Source: Ignavibacteria bacterium UBA6906
GTDB lineage: Bacteria > Bacteroidota > Ignavibacteria > UBA10030 > UBA6906
Assembly: GCA_002451155.1 (NCBI GenBank)
Contig: DKBG01000183.1
Location: forward strand, 1 to 9,937
DNA length: 9,937 nucleotides
Direction: 5' to 3'
The notes beneath the pieces are model-generated. The model was not told the origin of the DNA. It saw only the letters and a program-made list of their open reading frames with translations, and did not search any database. Both the position numbers and the translations under genes were made by a program. Numbering within the stretch: the stretch's first letter is position 1; the number at the start of each line of letters is the position of its first letter. Below, piece by piece: positions 1-5,926 of the stretch.

Positions 1-1230
1 GATGACCTTCTTCTCCCCCGTCTCGCGGCACTTCACCGCCTCGTCGATGGCCGCCCGGATCGCGTGGGCCGACTCGGGGGCCGGGATGATCCCCTCCGCC
101 TTTGAAAACATCACCGCAGATTCAAACGTGGGAAGTTGATTGACTGCCCTCGCTTCGACTGTTCCGTGGTCAACTAGGGCGCTTACCGAAGGTGCCATTC
201 CGTGGTACCGGAGTCCGCCTGCATGAATGCCCGGAGGAACGAATGTGTGTCCGAGCGTATGCATCTTCACGACAGGGGCCATCGCGGCGCTGTCTCCGTA
301 GTCGAAGGTGTATGTTCCCCTGGTTATGCTTGGGCAGGAAGCTGGTTCGACTGCAATGATGCGCGTCTTCCCTCCGTCGAGAAGCTTTCGATGGATAAAT
401 GGATAGGCGAACCCCGCAAAGTTCGAACCCCCTCCAACACATCCGATCACGATATCCGGATATTCGCCTGCCATCTCCATCTGGTCAAGGGATTCGAGTC
501 CGATGACCGTTTGGTGAAGCAGAACATGTCCGAGGACACTCCCAATTCCGTATCTCTTCCTGCCGTTCGAAGTGGCTGCCGCTTCCACCGCTTCGGATAT
601 GGCAATCCCGAGCGATCCTGGTGAATCAGGGGTTTCAGCGAGAACTTGTTTGCCGTAGGTAGTCTCTGAGCTAGGGCTGGAAAAGACCCTCGCACCATAA
701 TTCTCCATCACCACCCGGCGATAGGGCTTCTGATTGTATGAGACATTCACCATAAACACGTCCAGACCGATGCCGAAGAAATTGCAGGCCATTGCGAGTG
801 CAGTCCCCCACTGGCCTGCGCCGGTCTCGGTAGTCATCGCTTTTGTCCCCGCTTCCTTGTTGTAGAAAGCTTGCGGGACAGCAGTGTTTGGTTTATGGGA
901 CCCGACAGGGCTGACACCTTCATACTTGTAATAAATGTGCGCTGGCGTGTCCAGCATTTTTTCGAGGTGAACTGCGCGGAACAGAGGTGTCGGACGCCAC
1001 AGGCGGTAGATCTCTCGCACAGGCTCCGGGATTTCGATCCAGCGTTCAGGACTGACTTCCTGCATGATAATGCTCATCGGAAAGAGGGCCCCAAGGAAGT
1101 CCGGGGTGACAGGTTCCAGAGTCTTTGGATGGAGTACCGGAGCGGGAGGGACCGGCATATCCGCGTTGATGTTATACCATGCTTTGGGAAGGCGGTCTTC
1201 TTCAAGAAGATACTTGTGACGTTGTGACAC
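1..1230 (-). CDS. trpB2: TrpB2-type tryptophan synthase beta chain, C-terminus off the window
   Basis: This is a PLP-dependent enzyme of the TrpB2 branch, which condenses indole with L-serine to give L-tryptophan in the cytoplasm. All 410 visible codons read without a break. The N-terminus carries the family sequence LPKAWYNINADMP at about residues 14-26. The PLP-binding lysine is K113 in SHKPNTA, the substrate loop is ETGAGQWGTA at 135-144, and the phosphate-binding GGGSN is at 266-270. The frame runs off the left edge at KKVI, so roughly the last 30-50 residues are missing. The start is GTG at 1230, preceded by GGAGG eight bases upstream; no ATG fits better. TrpB2 proteins differ from the classical TrpB1 that pairs with TrpA, and no trpA or other trp gene is seen here. 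Family assignment is firm. Whether it serves main tryptophan synthesis or indole salvage cannot be told from this window. Confidence 0.95.
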   Translation of the reverse strand, partial: MSQRHKYLLEEDRLPKAWYNINADMPVPPAPVLHPKTLEPVTPDFLGALFPMSIIMQEVSPERWIEIPEPVREIYRLWRPTPLFRAVHLEKMLDTPAHIYYKYEGVSPVGSHKPNTAVPQAFYNKEAGTKAMTTETGAGQWGTALAMACNFFGIGLDVFMVNVSYNQKPYRRVVMENYGARVFSSPSSETTYGKQVLAETPDSPGSLGIAISEAVEAAATSNGRKRYGIGSVLGHVLLHQTVIGLESLDQMEMAGEYPDIVIGCVGGGSNFAGFAYPFIHRKLLDGGKTRIIAVEPASCPSITRGTYTFDYGDSAAMAPVVKMHTLGHTFVPPGIHAGGLRYHGMAPSVSALVDHGTVEARAVNQLPTFESAVMFSKAEGIIPAPESAHAIRAAIDEAVKCRETGEKKVI

Positions 1231-1353
1231 GATCGAGACCTCCGCGTGTGTATGGAGATTGAACCCCGGAACTGGCGTGGGGATGGCGCGACTGGCTGGG
1301 AGGTGGGGCGAGAGGTCTTCCCTTGCCCCCGTGATCCCGGAAGGAGCTTGGTG

Positions 1354-1382
1354 ATTATATTAAAATTGACGGTCTAGCGCAA
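1354..1382 (-). promoter_or_regulatory. Sigma-70-type promoter of trpB2
   Basis: On the minus strand, TTGCGC (1382-1377) is followed after exactly 17 bases by a perfect TATAAT (1359-1354). Transcription would start near 1347, giving a leader of about 117 nt before the GTG at 1230. The -10 is consensus and the -35 matches only its first three positions. Confidence 0.7.
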
Positions 1383-1406
1383 GGGAGTGCTCGGATAGGC
1401 CAGGTG

Positions 1407-1425
1407 CGGACGGAATGAGCGTCCG
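1407..1425. repeat. Inverted repeat CGGACG-N7-CGTCCG upstream of the trpB2 promoter
   Basis: A perfect 6-bp inverted repeat with a 7-base centre (GAATGAG) lies 25 bp upstream of the trpB2 -35. No T-run follows on either strand, so it is not an obvious terminator. It could be a regulator site or chance. Confidence 0.35.
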
Positions 1426-1459
1426 TCGGTCAATGCGGGTTTCAAGATGACTGAGGGGG

Positions 1460-1497
1460 AAAAACAGGAAGGCCCACCTGCCAACGCAGATAGGCCT
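1460..1497 (-). terminator. Rho-independent terminator after the zinc-ribbon gene
   Basis: On the minus strand AGGCCTATCTGC pairs with GCAGGTGGGCCT around a GTTG loop, giving 12 bp with two G-U pairs. TCCTG and then five T's (1464-1460) follow. The T-run exists only on the minus strand, so it serves leftward transcription from the zinc-ribbon gene, whose stop is about 110 nt upstream. It also insulates that gene from the trpB2 promoter. Confidence 0.7.
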
Positions 1498-1607
1498 GAG
1501 ACGCCACTGTCTGAACTGAAACTGGTCTGCCCGGGCATTCGGCCGGAACAGGGCCCGACGTTCATTGAGAGAGTCTTCAACACGCAGTACACTGGAACCG
1601 GAAAGAA

Positions 1608-1772
1608 CTAGATATCCGTTTTCAGATAATACGGCAGGCTGCGACGCATCTTCTCGCGCTGTGCCCTGTACCTCGCTTCTTTCTTGCGACAGTTCGGGCA
1701 AAGGCGTAAGCTGCTGCTTCCCTGAAAGTCCTTACCGCACATGCGGCACACATTTGAGACGATCTTCTTCAT
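1608..1772 (-). CDS. Small four-cysteine zinc-ribbon protein (54 aa), unknown role
   Basis: The frame encodes 54 residues and was found by reading the minus strand directly. It has two CxxC knuckles, C9-R-M-C12 and C25-P-N-C28, separated by 12 residues. A strongly basic tail follows at about residues 29-45 (RKKEARYRAQREKMRRS). This is the layout of a small treble-clef or zinc-ribbon domain; similar domains bind nucleic acid or ribosomes, but I do not recognise the family. The ATG at 1772 is the only start before an upstream in-frame stop, and its Shine-Dalgarno is weak (AGAG very close to the ATG). A clear terminator lies downstream, and a putative membrane-protein gene ends 81 nt upstream on the same strand. 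Zinc binding is inferred from the cysteine spacing alone. Confidence 0.65.
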   Translation of the reverse strand: MKKIVSNVCRMCGKDFQGSSSLRLCPNCRKKEARYRAQREKMRRSLPYYLKTDI

Positions 1773-1853
1773 TGCTCTATGTAACGCAGATCACGCGGCA
1801 AAGGTTCGCGCTTCCTGTAAATTAAAGAAAATTAATGAGTTGGGGGGGACCGA

Positions 1854-2093
1854 TCAGCAGAAGTTGCGAAGGAAACCACAAAAAGTGCCCTTTTTAGGCT
1901 TTTTTTTGAGGAGACCGACCGCCGTGAGTGCACGTGCAGTTACTATCAGGCAGAGAATGAGGATCTGGGTGCCAATAAGAAGGAAGCTGAGACCTCCGAG
2001 CAGAAATTCGAGATTTTGTGTCATTGCTGACAGATAAATATGGGACTCTTCAGGATCTTCCTGGATTTGTGTAGATTTCAAACGCTGTGCCAC
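1854..2093 (-). CDS. Putative small single-span membrane protein (79 aa)
   Basis: From the GTG at 2093 the frame has a polar, acidic N-terminal part (residues 1-27, with EDPEES). A long hydrophobic helix follows at about 30-51 and may extend to 62 (LLGGLSFLLIGTQILILCLI). The tail is very basic (KKKPKKG, 63-69) and the protein ends in a short Cys-containing C-terminus. The positive-inside rule would put the C-terminus in the cytoplasm. I do not recognise a family. An AGGG ten bases before the GTG is a poor Shine-Dalgarno; an internal ATG at 2024 would leave only the membrane part. It precedes the zinc-ribbon gene by 81 nt on the same strand and diverges from ypdA. The gene call rests on the plausible membrane-segment composition and could be wrong. 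Confidence 0.45.
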   Translation of the reverse strand: MAQRLKSTQIQEDPEESHIYLSAMTQNLEFLLGGLSFLLIGTQILILCLIVTARALTAVGLLKKKPKKGTFCGFLRNFC

Positions 2094-2124
2094 TGCGGAC
2101 CGGCCCTATTGCACACGAAAACCA

Positions 2125-2143
2125 CCGGATGGACACCATCCGG
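2125..2143. promoter_or_regulatory. Perfect inverted repeat in the divergent gap before ypdA
   Basis: CCGGATGG and CCATCCGG form a perfect 8-bp inverted repeat around ACA. It sits midway in the 90-bp gap between the leftward small membrane-protein gene (start 2093) and the rightward ypdA (start 2184). No T-run follows on either strand. Its location suits a regulator binding site for one or both divergent genes. I could not find a convincing -35/-10 pair here. Confidence 0.45.
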
Positions 2144-2183
2144 GTTCGATGGTTGAAGAAAAGGTGACTCGAAGAGGATTTCT

Positions 2184-3167
2184 ATGGAAGAACACCGTCA
2201 CGATATTGCCATCATTGGCGGCGGGCCATCGGGTCTGGCATGCGGGATTGCGGGCGTTCGGGCAGGGCTGGATGTCATCGTTCTTGAGCAGGGAAGCATT
2301 GTCGAGGCGATCCGGAGATTTCCGACAAACCTGGTCTGGTTTTCCACGCCTGAGCTCCTTGAAATCGGAGAAGTCCCTTTTGTGATCCCGACTCTCCGAC
2401 CAACGAGAGCCGATACAATCCGGTATTATCAGCGGGTCTCCGCGCATTACAATCTCGATATTCGGCCGTTTGATGCAGTGGAAGACCTGGGGAAAGAGGG
2501 AGAGTATTTCCGGATCGGGACCCGCCGCGGAATGTCCTATAGTGCTACAAACGTGGTGGTGGCGACAGGGTATTTTGACCATCCAACTCAGCTCGGAGTG
2601 CCCGGTGAGGATCTTGAACACGTATCTCATTACTACGATGAACCGTTTAAATTTTTTGGGCTGAATGTCGTAGTAGTGGGGGGGAGAAATTCAGCGGTGG
2701 AGGCGGCTCTGGACATCTATCGTGGCGGTGGTCATGTCACGCTCGTGCACAGGGGGGAAGAGCTCAGCGAAGGAGTGAAGTACTGGATACTGCCGGACAT
2801 TGAAAACCGGATCAGGGCCGGGCAGATTAAGGCCCGCTTCAGAAGCAGGGTCAAAGCGATTACCAGGGGAGAAGTTTTCCTCGAGTGTCCCTCGGGAGAG
2901 GAGCGACTCCCCGCTGACTTTGTCCTGATCCTGGCAGGATTCCGTCCGGACACGGCGAGACTGACCGCGTACGGAATCGGTCTGGATCCGGTGACGCTTG
3001 CCCCAGTCCATGATCCCGCGACATTTGAGACAAATGTTTCCGGACTGTTCGTCGCGGGTTCAGTGGTGGCTGGGAAGAACAGCAACAAGATATTTGTCGA
3101 GAACGGAAGGCAGCACGGAGAACGCATTGTCCGTGCAATACTCTCGAGGCATACGGGGAAATCTTGA
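2184..3167 (+). CDS. ypdA: YpdA family FAD/NADPH-dependent oxidoreductase (bacillithiol disulfide reductase-like)
   Basis: This 327-residue flavoprotein has the length and domain order of YpdA. An N-terminal FAD-binding motif, AIIGGGPSG, spans residues 9-17. An ATG motif (VVVATGYFDHP) precedes the second nucleotide-binding segment VVVVGGRNSAVEAA, residues 162-175, for NADPH. A second FAD contact, GLFVAGSVVAGKNSNK, lies near the C-terminus. In Firmicutes YpdA reduces bacillithiol disulfide with NADPH, restoring the thiol that buffers redox stress. S. aureus YpdA has a functionally important Cys directly after GGGP; here that position is Ser16, and C20 is nearby. The start at ATG 2184 has AGAGGA a few bases upstream. 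The gene stands alone between a divergent small gene and atpD. Family membership is strong; the substrate is inferred, since no bacillithiol synthesis gene is in the window. Confidence 0.88.
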   Translation: MEEHRHDIAIIGGGPSGLACGIAGVRAGLDVIVLEQGSIVEAIRRFPTNLVWFSTPELLEIGEVPFVIPTLRPTRADTIRYYQRVSAHYNLDIRPFDAVEDLGKEGEYFRIGTRRGMSYSATNVVVATGYFDHPTQLGVPGEDLEHVSHYYDEPFKFFGLNVVVVGGRNSAVEAALDIYRGGGHVTLVHRGEELSEGVKYWILPDIENRIRAGQIKARFRSRVKAITRGEVFLECPSGEERLPADFVLILAGFRPDTARLTAYGIGLDPVTLAPVHDPATFETNVSGLFVAGSVVAGKNSNKIFVENGRQHGERIVRAILSRHTGKS

Positions 3168-3192
3168 TTGTTCTTCTGTTTTTTCGTATACT
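3164..3192 (+). promoter_or_regulatory. Sigma-70-type promoter of atpDC
   Basis: TTGATT (3164-3169) and TATACT (3187-3192) are separated by exactly 17 bases. The -35 overlaps the ypdA stop codon at 3165-3167. Transcription would start near 3199, giving a leader of about 49 nt before atpD. Confidence 0.75.
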
Positions 3193-3247
3193 TATCAGTT
3201 AAAATCAGCCCTCCTATTCTGCAATCATCCGGAGTGACACACGACGC

Positions 3248-4648
3248 ATGAACGAAGGCACGATCGTTCAGATTATCGGTCCAGTAGTGGACATCGATTT
3301 CACCGCCGGCATGCTGCCGGCTATCCTGAATTCTGTGAAGGTCGAGAGGCCTTCCGGGGAAGGTGTGCTCATCCTCGAGGTTCAACAGCATCTCGGTGAC
3401 AACCGCGTCCGTACTGTAGCGATGGATTCTACCGATGGCCTCCAGCGAGGGATGAAAGCGACCGACACCGGCGGACCGATTTCCGTTCCGGTTGGCCCGG
3501 GCGTCATTGGGAGGCTCATCAACGTGACCGGGGAGGGAATTGACGGCCTCGGTGAAATCCGGACAGAGAAACGCTATCCTATTCATCGTCCATCTCCCGA
3601 ATTTGAAGAGCTCTCCACTGAACGGGAGATTTTTGAGACGGGGATCAAGGTCATTGATCTCCTGGAGCCCTATTCAAAGGGTGGAAAGACCGGCTTGTTC
3701 GGTGGAGCCGGAGTGGGGAAGACGGTAATCATTCAGGAGCTGATTCACAACATCGCCAAGCAACATGGTGGTCTTTCGGTGTTCGCCGGTGTTGGTGAGC
3801 GGACACGCGAGGGAAATGACCTCTGGCTGGAAATGAAGGAATCGGGGGTGCTTGACAAGACGGCGCTGATCTTTGGCCAGATGAACGAGCCGCCGGGTGC
3901 ACGGCAGCGGGTTGGGCTCACCGCCCTGGCAATCGCCGAGTACTTTCGTGACGAGGAGGGAAAGGACGTCCTGCTGTTCATTGACAATATCTTCCGATTT
4001 GTTCAGGCCGGATCGGAAGTGTCGGCGCTGCTCGGGCGCATGCCCTCTGCCGTAGGATACCAGCCCACGCTGGGATCCGAGATGGGAGAGCTCCAGGAGC
4101 GTATAACCTCGACAAAGAGCGGCTCCATTACGTCGGTGCAGGCCATTTACGTTCCCGCCGACGATCTCACCGATCCGGCGCCCGCAACGACCTTTTCTCA
4201 TCTCGATGCAACGACGGTGCTGAGCCGCCAGATTGCCGACAAGGGGATTTATCCGGCGGTCGATCCGCTCGATTCAACATCCCGCATTCTCGATCCGCTG
4301 ATTGTGGGTGTGGAGCACTACGCCGTGGCAAAGAAGGTGAAGGAAATCCTGCAGACTTACAAAGATCTTCAGGACATCATCAGCATCATGGGCATCGACG
4401 AGCTGTCGGATGAAGACAAGCTGACAGTGGCCCGTGCGCGCAGAATCGAGCGGTTCTTGTCCCAACCCTTCGCCGTGGCTGAACAGTTCACAAATCTCCC
4501 GGGCAAGTATGTGAAGCTCGAAGACACTATTCGCGGGTTTAAGGGGATAGTCAGTGGCGAGTACGACAAGCTGCCGGAACAGGCGTTCCACATGGTGGGG
4601 ACCATCGAGGAAGCCGTGGCTAAAGCGGAACAGCTGCAAACAGCCTGA
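3248..4648 (+). CDS. atpD: F1Fo ATP synthase subunit beta
   Basis: This is the catalytic beta subunit of the F1 sector, which makes or hydrolyses ATP at the alpha/beta interfaces on the cytoplasmic face. The 466-residue length is normal. The N-terminal beta-barrel begins GTIVQIIGPVVDIDF. The Walker A P-loop GGAGVGKT is at 152-159. The GERTREG motif with catalytic Glu184 follows, and Walker B ends LLFIDNIFRF with Asp246. The SALLGRMPSAVGYQPTL stretch and the C-terminal helical domain are intact. The start ATG has GGAG about 13 bases upstream, a rather long spacing, but the N-terminus matches the family from its first residues. atpC follows after 14 bases. The alpha, gamma, delta and Fo genes are absent from both sides, so the ATP synthase genes are split in this genome, as in Chlorobi and relatives. 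Confidence 0.98.
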   Translation: MNEGTIVQIIGPVVDIDFTAGMLPAILNSVKVERPSGEGVLILEVQQHLGDNRVRTVAMDSTDGLQRGMKATDTGGPISVPVGPGVIGRLINVTGEGIDGLGEIRTEKRYPIHRPSPEFEELSTEREIFETGIKVIDLLEPYSKGGKTGLFGGAGVGKTVIIQELIHNIAKQHGGLSVFAGVGERTREGNDLWLEMKESGVLDKTALIFGQMNEPPGARQRVGLTALAIAEYFRDEEGKDVLLFIDNIFRFVQAGSEVSALLGRMPSAVGYQPTLGSEMGELQERITSTKSGSITSVQAIYVPADDLTDPAPATTFSHLDATTVLSRQIADKGIYPAVDPLDSTSRILDPLIVGVEHYAVAKKVKEILQTYKDLQDIISIMGIDELSDEDKLTVARARRIERFLSQPFAVAEQFTNLPGKYVKLEDTIRGFKGIVSGEYDKLPEQAFHMVGTIEEAVAKAEQLQTA

Positions 4649-4662
4649 CCCGGAGAGAGAGC

Positions 4663-5073
4663 ATGTACGAGAAGCCGTTTCACGCTGAGATTATAACACC
4701 CCGCCGGGTGGTGTTCAGGGGCGAAATTACCAGCCTCAGCGCGCCCGGGGTTGAGGGTGGCTTTCAGGTGCTAGCCGGGCATGCCCCGCTCCTCTCCGCC
4801 ATCAGCGTCGGCCAGCTGACGATCAAGAGCACGGACGGCAATGACATTCGCTATGCAGCGAGCGGCGGTTTCGTCGAAGTGCGGTCAAATAACGTCGTCG
4901 TGCTGGCAGAGAGTGCCGAACGGGCAGATGAGATCGATATCGATCGCGCTCGGGCTGCTCATGAACGGGCGGAGCGCCGACTGCATTCGCAGGAAGAGGG
5001 CGTCGACGCCGAACGCGCGCGTGCTGCGCTTCTTCGCGCTCTGAACCGGCTGAAAGTTGCCCGGTCCGAATGA
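4663..5073 (+). CDS. atpC: F1Fo ATP synthase subunit epsilon
   Basis: The epsilon subunit sits on the F1 central stalk with gamma, couples rotation to catalysis and can inhibit ATP hydrolysis. The 136-residue product has the expected N-terminal beta-sandwich (about 1-85), with the family stretches AEIITPRRVVFRGEI, PGVEGGFQVLAGHAPLLSAI and YAASGGFVEV. A helical hairpin rich in Arg, Ala and Glu follows (about 90-134, DIDRARAAHERAERR). The ATG is preceded closely by GGAGAGAG, and the gene follows atpD by 14 bases in one transcript. A terminator begins seven bases after the stop, so the operon holds only these two genes. Confidence 0.96.
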   Translation: MYEKPFHAEIITPRRVVFRGEITSLSAPGVEGGFQVLAGHAPLLSAISVGQLTIKSTDGNDIRYAASGGFVEVRSNNVVVLAESAERADEIDIDRARAAHERAERRLHSQEEGVDAERARAALLRALNRLKVARSE

Positions 5074-5079
5074 GCGCTC

Positions 5080-5107
5080 AAGCTCTGCCTGACGGCAGGG
5101 CTTTTTT
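5080..5107 (+). terminator. Rho-independent terminator of atpDC
   Basis: AAGCTCTGCC pairs with GGCAGGGCTT around a TGAC loop, giving 10 bp with one G-U pair, and runs straight into a T tract (TTTTGTT). It lies seven bases after the atpC stop. Confidence 0.88.
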
Positions 5108-5130
5108 GTTCCGCCCTGCGCCGGATTCCG

Positions 5131-5159
5131 TTGAAATCGCGGAGGCAATACCCTATATT
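5131..5159 (+). promoter_or_regulatory. Sigma-70-type promoter of the 239-aa gene, manC and rlpA
   Basis: TTGAAA (5131-5136) and TATATT (5154-5159) are separated by 17 bases, each one base from consensus. The start point would be near 5166, about 25 nt before the ATG at 5191. It follows the atpC terminator directly, so it begins a new operon. Confidence 0.75.
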
Positions 5160-5190
5160 GGCGATGACTTCTTGAGGGGCTCCTCGTCCG

Positions 5191-5910
5191 ATGCCGGCAG
5201 AATACGGCTATATTATGAGGGTGTTGCGGAGACTCGAGTCACTCCTTATCGATACCGGTCATCAGGTGGAGGGAGGACGCGTGGGCCTCATTGTGCAGCG
5301 TTTCTCCAAGTCTGATGATGTCCGCGGTGTGCTTGCGGAGCTGTACCAGGTCGAGGGATACGATCGCTTCGCAATGCGCCTCCTCTACTACGGCGAGACA
5401 GTTCGGGACGCCCTCTCCGAGAAGCCAGATGAGCGCCTGCTCGAATATCATGTGAAGGAGCTCTACGCCACGCTGCTTACTTCGTCTCCTGTACAGGAGG
5501 CGCACCGCGAGAAGGATGGAAATGCGGCGCTGGCGCCGGGAGACCTGAGTCGTTCTCTCGATGAGTTTGACACGGGGTTGCAGGCGATGAAGCGTTCTGC
5601 ATACACGGATGACTCGTTCAACGGAATCGAGAGGTCCGTCCTGGAACGACTCCTTCAGCTGGTCAATGACCTCGGCGAAGTGGCGAGGAAAGAACGCTCA
5701 AGAGATATCGCGAAATTCTCTGCTGCGTGCAGCACCTTTCTCCGGTTTGTGCTGGACCGGGGCTTGCACAAAGATGTGAGGGTGTTCAACATCCTGGACA
5801 ATGCCGGCCTGACTCTTCAGACAGTCCTTCAGGCGGTCGGAGAAGAAAATATCGATTCACTTCACCAGATGGTCCAGCTGCTCGAAGATCCATCAACTCT
5901 ATTTGAATAA
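5191..5910 (+). CDS. Hypothetical protein (239 aa), first gene of the manC-rlpA operon
   Basis: I do not recognise this protein. It is soluble in appearance, without a signal peptide or membrane span, and mostly helical by composition. Two charged helical halves (about 1-105 and 125-239) are joined by a looser segment rich in Gly, Ala and Pro near 107-120. The N-terminal half has tandem hydrophobic/charged heptads around VLAELYQVEGYDRFAMRLL. The C-terminal half has LLQLVNDLGEVARKERSRDI and ends in acidic residues. There is one Cys. I chose the ATG at 5191 because a good promoter ends about 30 bases upstream and GAGGGG (5174-5179) lies 11 bases before it. That Shine-Dalgarno could pair with CTCC/CCTC just downstream. 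An ATG at 5215 is the alternative. manC starts 16 bases after its stop, so cotranscription is likely, but a role in mannose or envelope metabolism is only guilt by association. Confidence 0.85.
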   Translation: MPAEYGYIMRVLRRLESLLIDTGHQVEGGRVGLIVQRFSKSDDVRGVLAELYQVEGYDRFAMRLLYYGETVRDALSEKPDERLLEYHVKELYATLLTSSPVQEAHREKDGNAALAPGDLSRSLDEFDTGLQAMKRSAYTDDSFNGIERSVLERLLQLVNDLGEVARKERSRDIAKFSAACSTFLRFVLDRGLHKDVRVFNILDNAGLTLQTVLQAVGEENIDSLHQMVQLLEDPSTLFE

Positions 5911-5926
5911 GGGATGGCCTGACCGA

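Larger units (their letters stand above)
1231..1607. other. Noncoding stretch between trpB2 and the zinc-ribbon gene
   Basis: These 377 bases hold, reading the minus strand, the 3' end and terminator of the zinc-ribbon gene (hairpin 1470-1497), an inverted repeat at 1407-1425, the trpB2 promoter at 1354-1382 and a trpB2 leader of about 117 nt. The leader can fold a short hairpin, GGGGC (1305-1309) with GCCCC (1325-1329), plus an inner AGG/CCT pairing. It contains no TGG codon on the minus strand, so a Trp-codon attenuator is excluded. I see no convincing gene in it. Confidence 0.7.

Noticed and set aside
1447..1611. Plus-strand 54-codon ORF starting MTEGEKQEG, whose TAG overlaps the zinc-ribbon stop as CTAG
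   Set aside because: It has no usable Shine-Dalgarno, its codons run through the minus-strand terminator hairpin at 1470-1497, and no motif is recognisable. The opposing zinc-ribbon gene explains the region better.
1360..1701. Minus-strand ORF of 113 codons overlapping the zinc-ribbon gene
   Set aside because: It is in another frame of the zinc-ribbon gene, then crosses its terminator and the trpB2 promoter. Its composition is not protein-like.
1880..1907. Plus-strand terminator-like hairpin, AAAAAG-T-GCC with GGC-T-TTTTTT and a T-run
   Set aside because: The stem is mostly A-T with a mismatch, and no credible plus-strand gene lies upstream for it to end. The A/T runs are explained by Lys codons of the minus-strand membrane-protein frame.
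5070..5315. Plus-strand 81-codon ORF overlapping the atpC stop
   Set aside because: It runs through the atpC terminator and the next promoter and shadows the 239-residue gene in another frame.
5903..5926. TTG start eight codons upstream for manC
   Set aside because: It overlaps the end of the preceding gene, whereas ATG 5927 gives the canonical MANVYAVVMAGG N-terminus.
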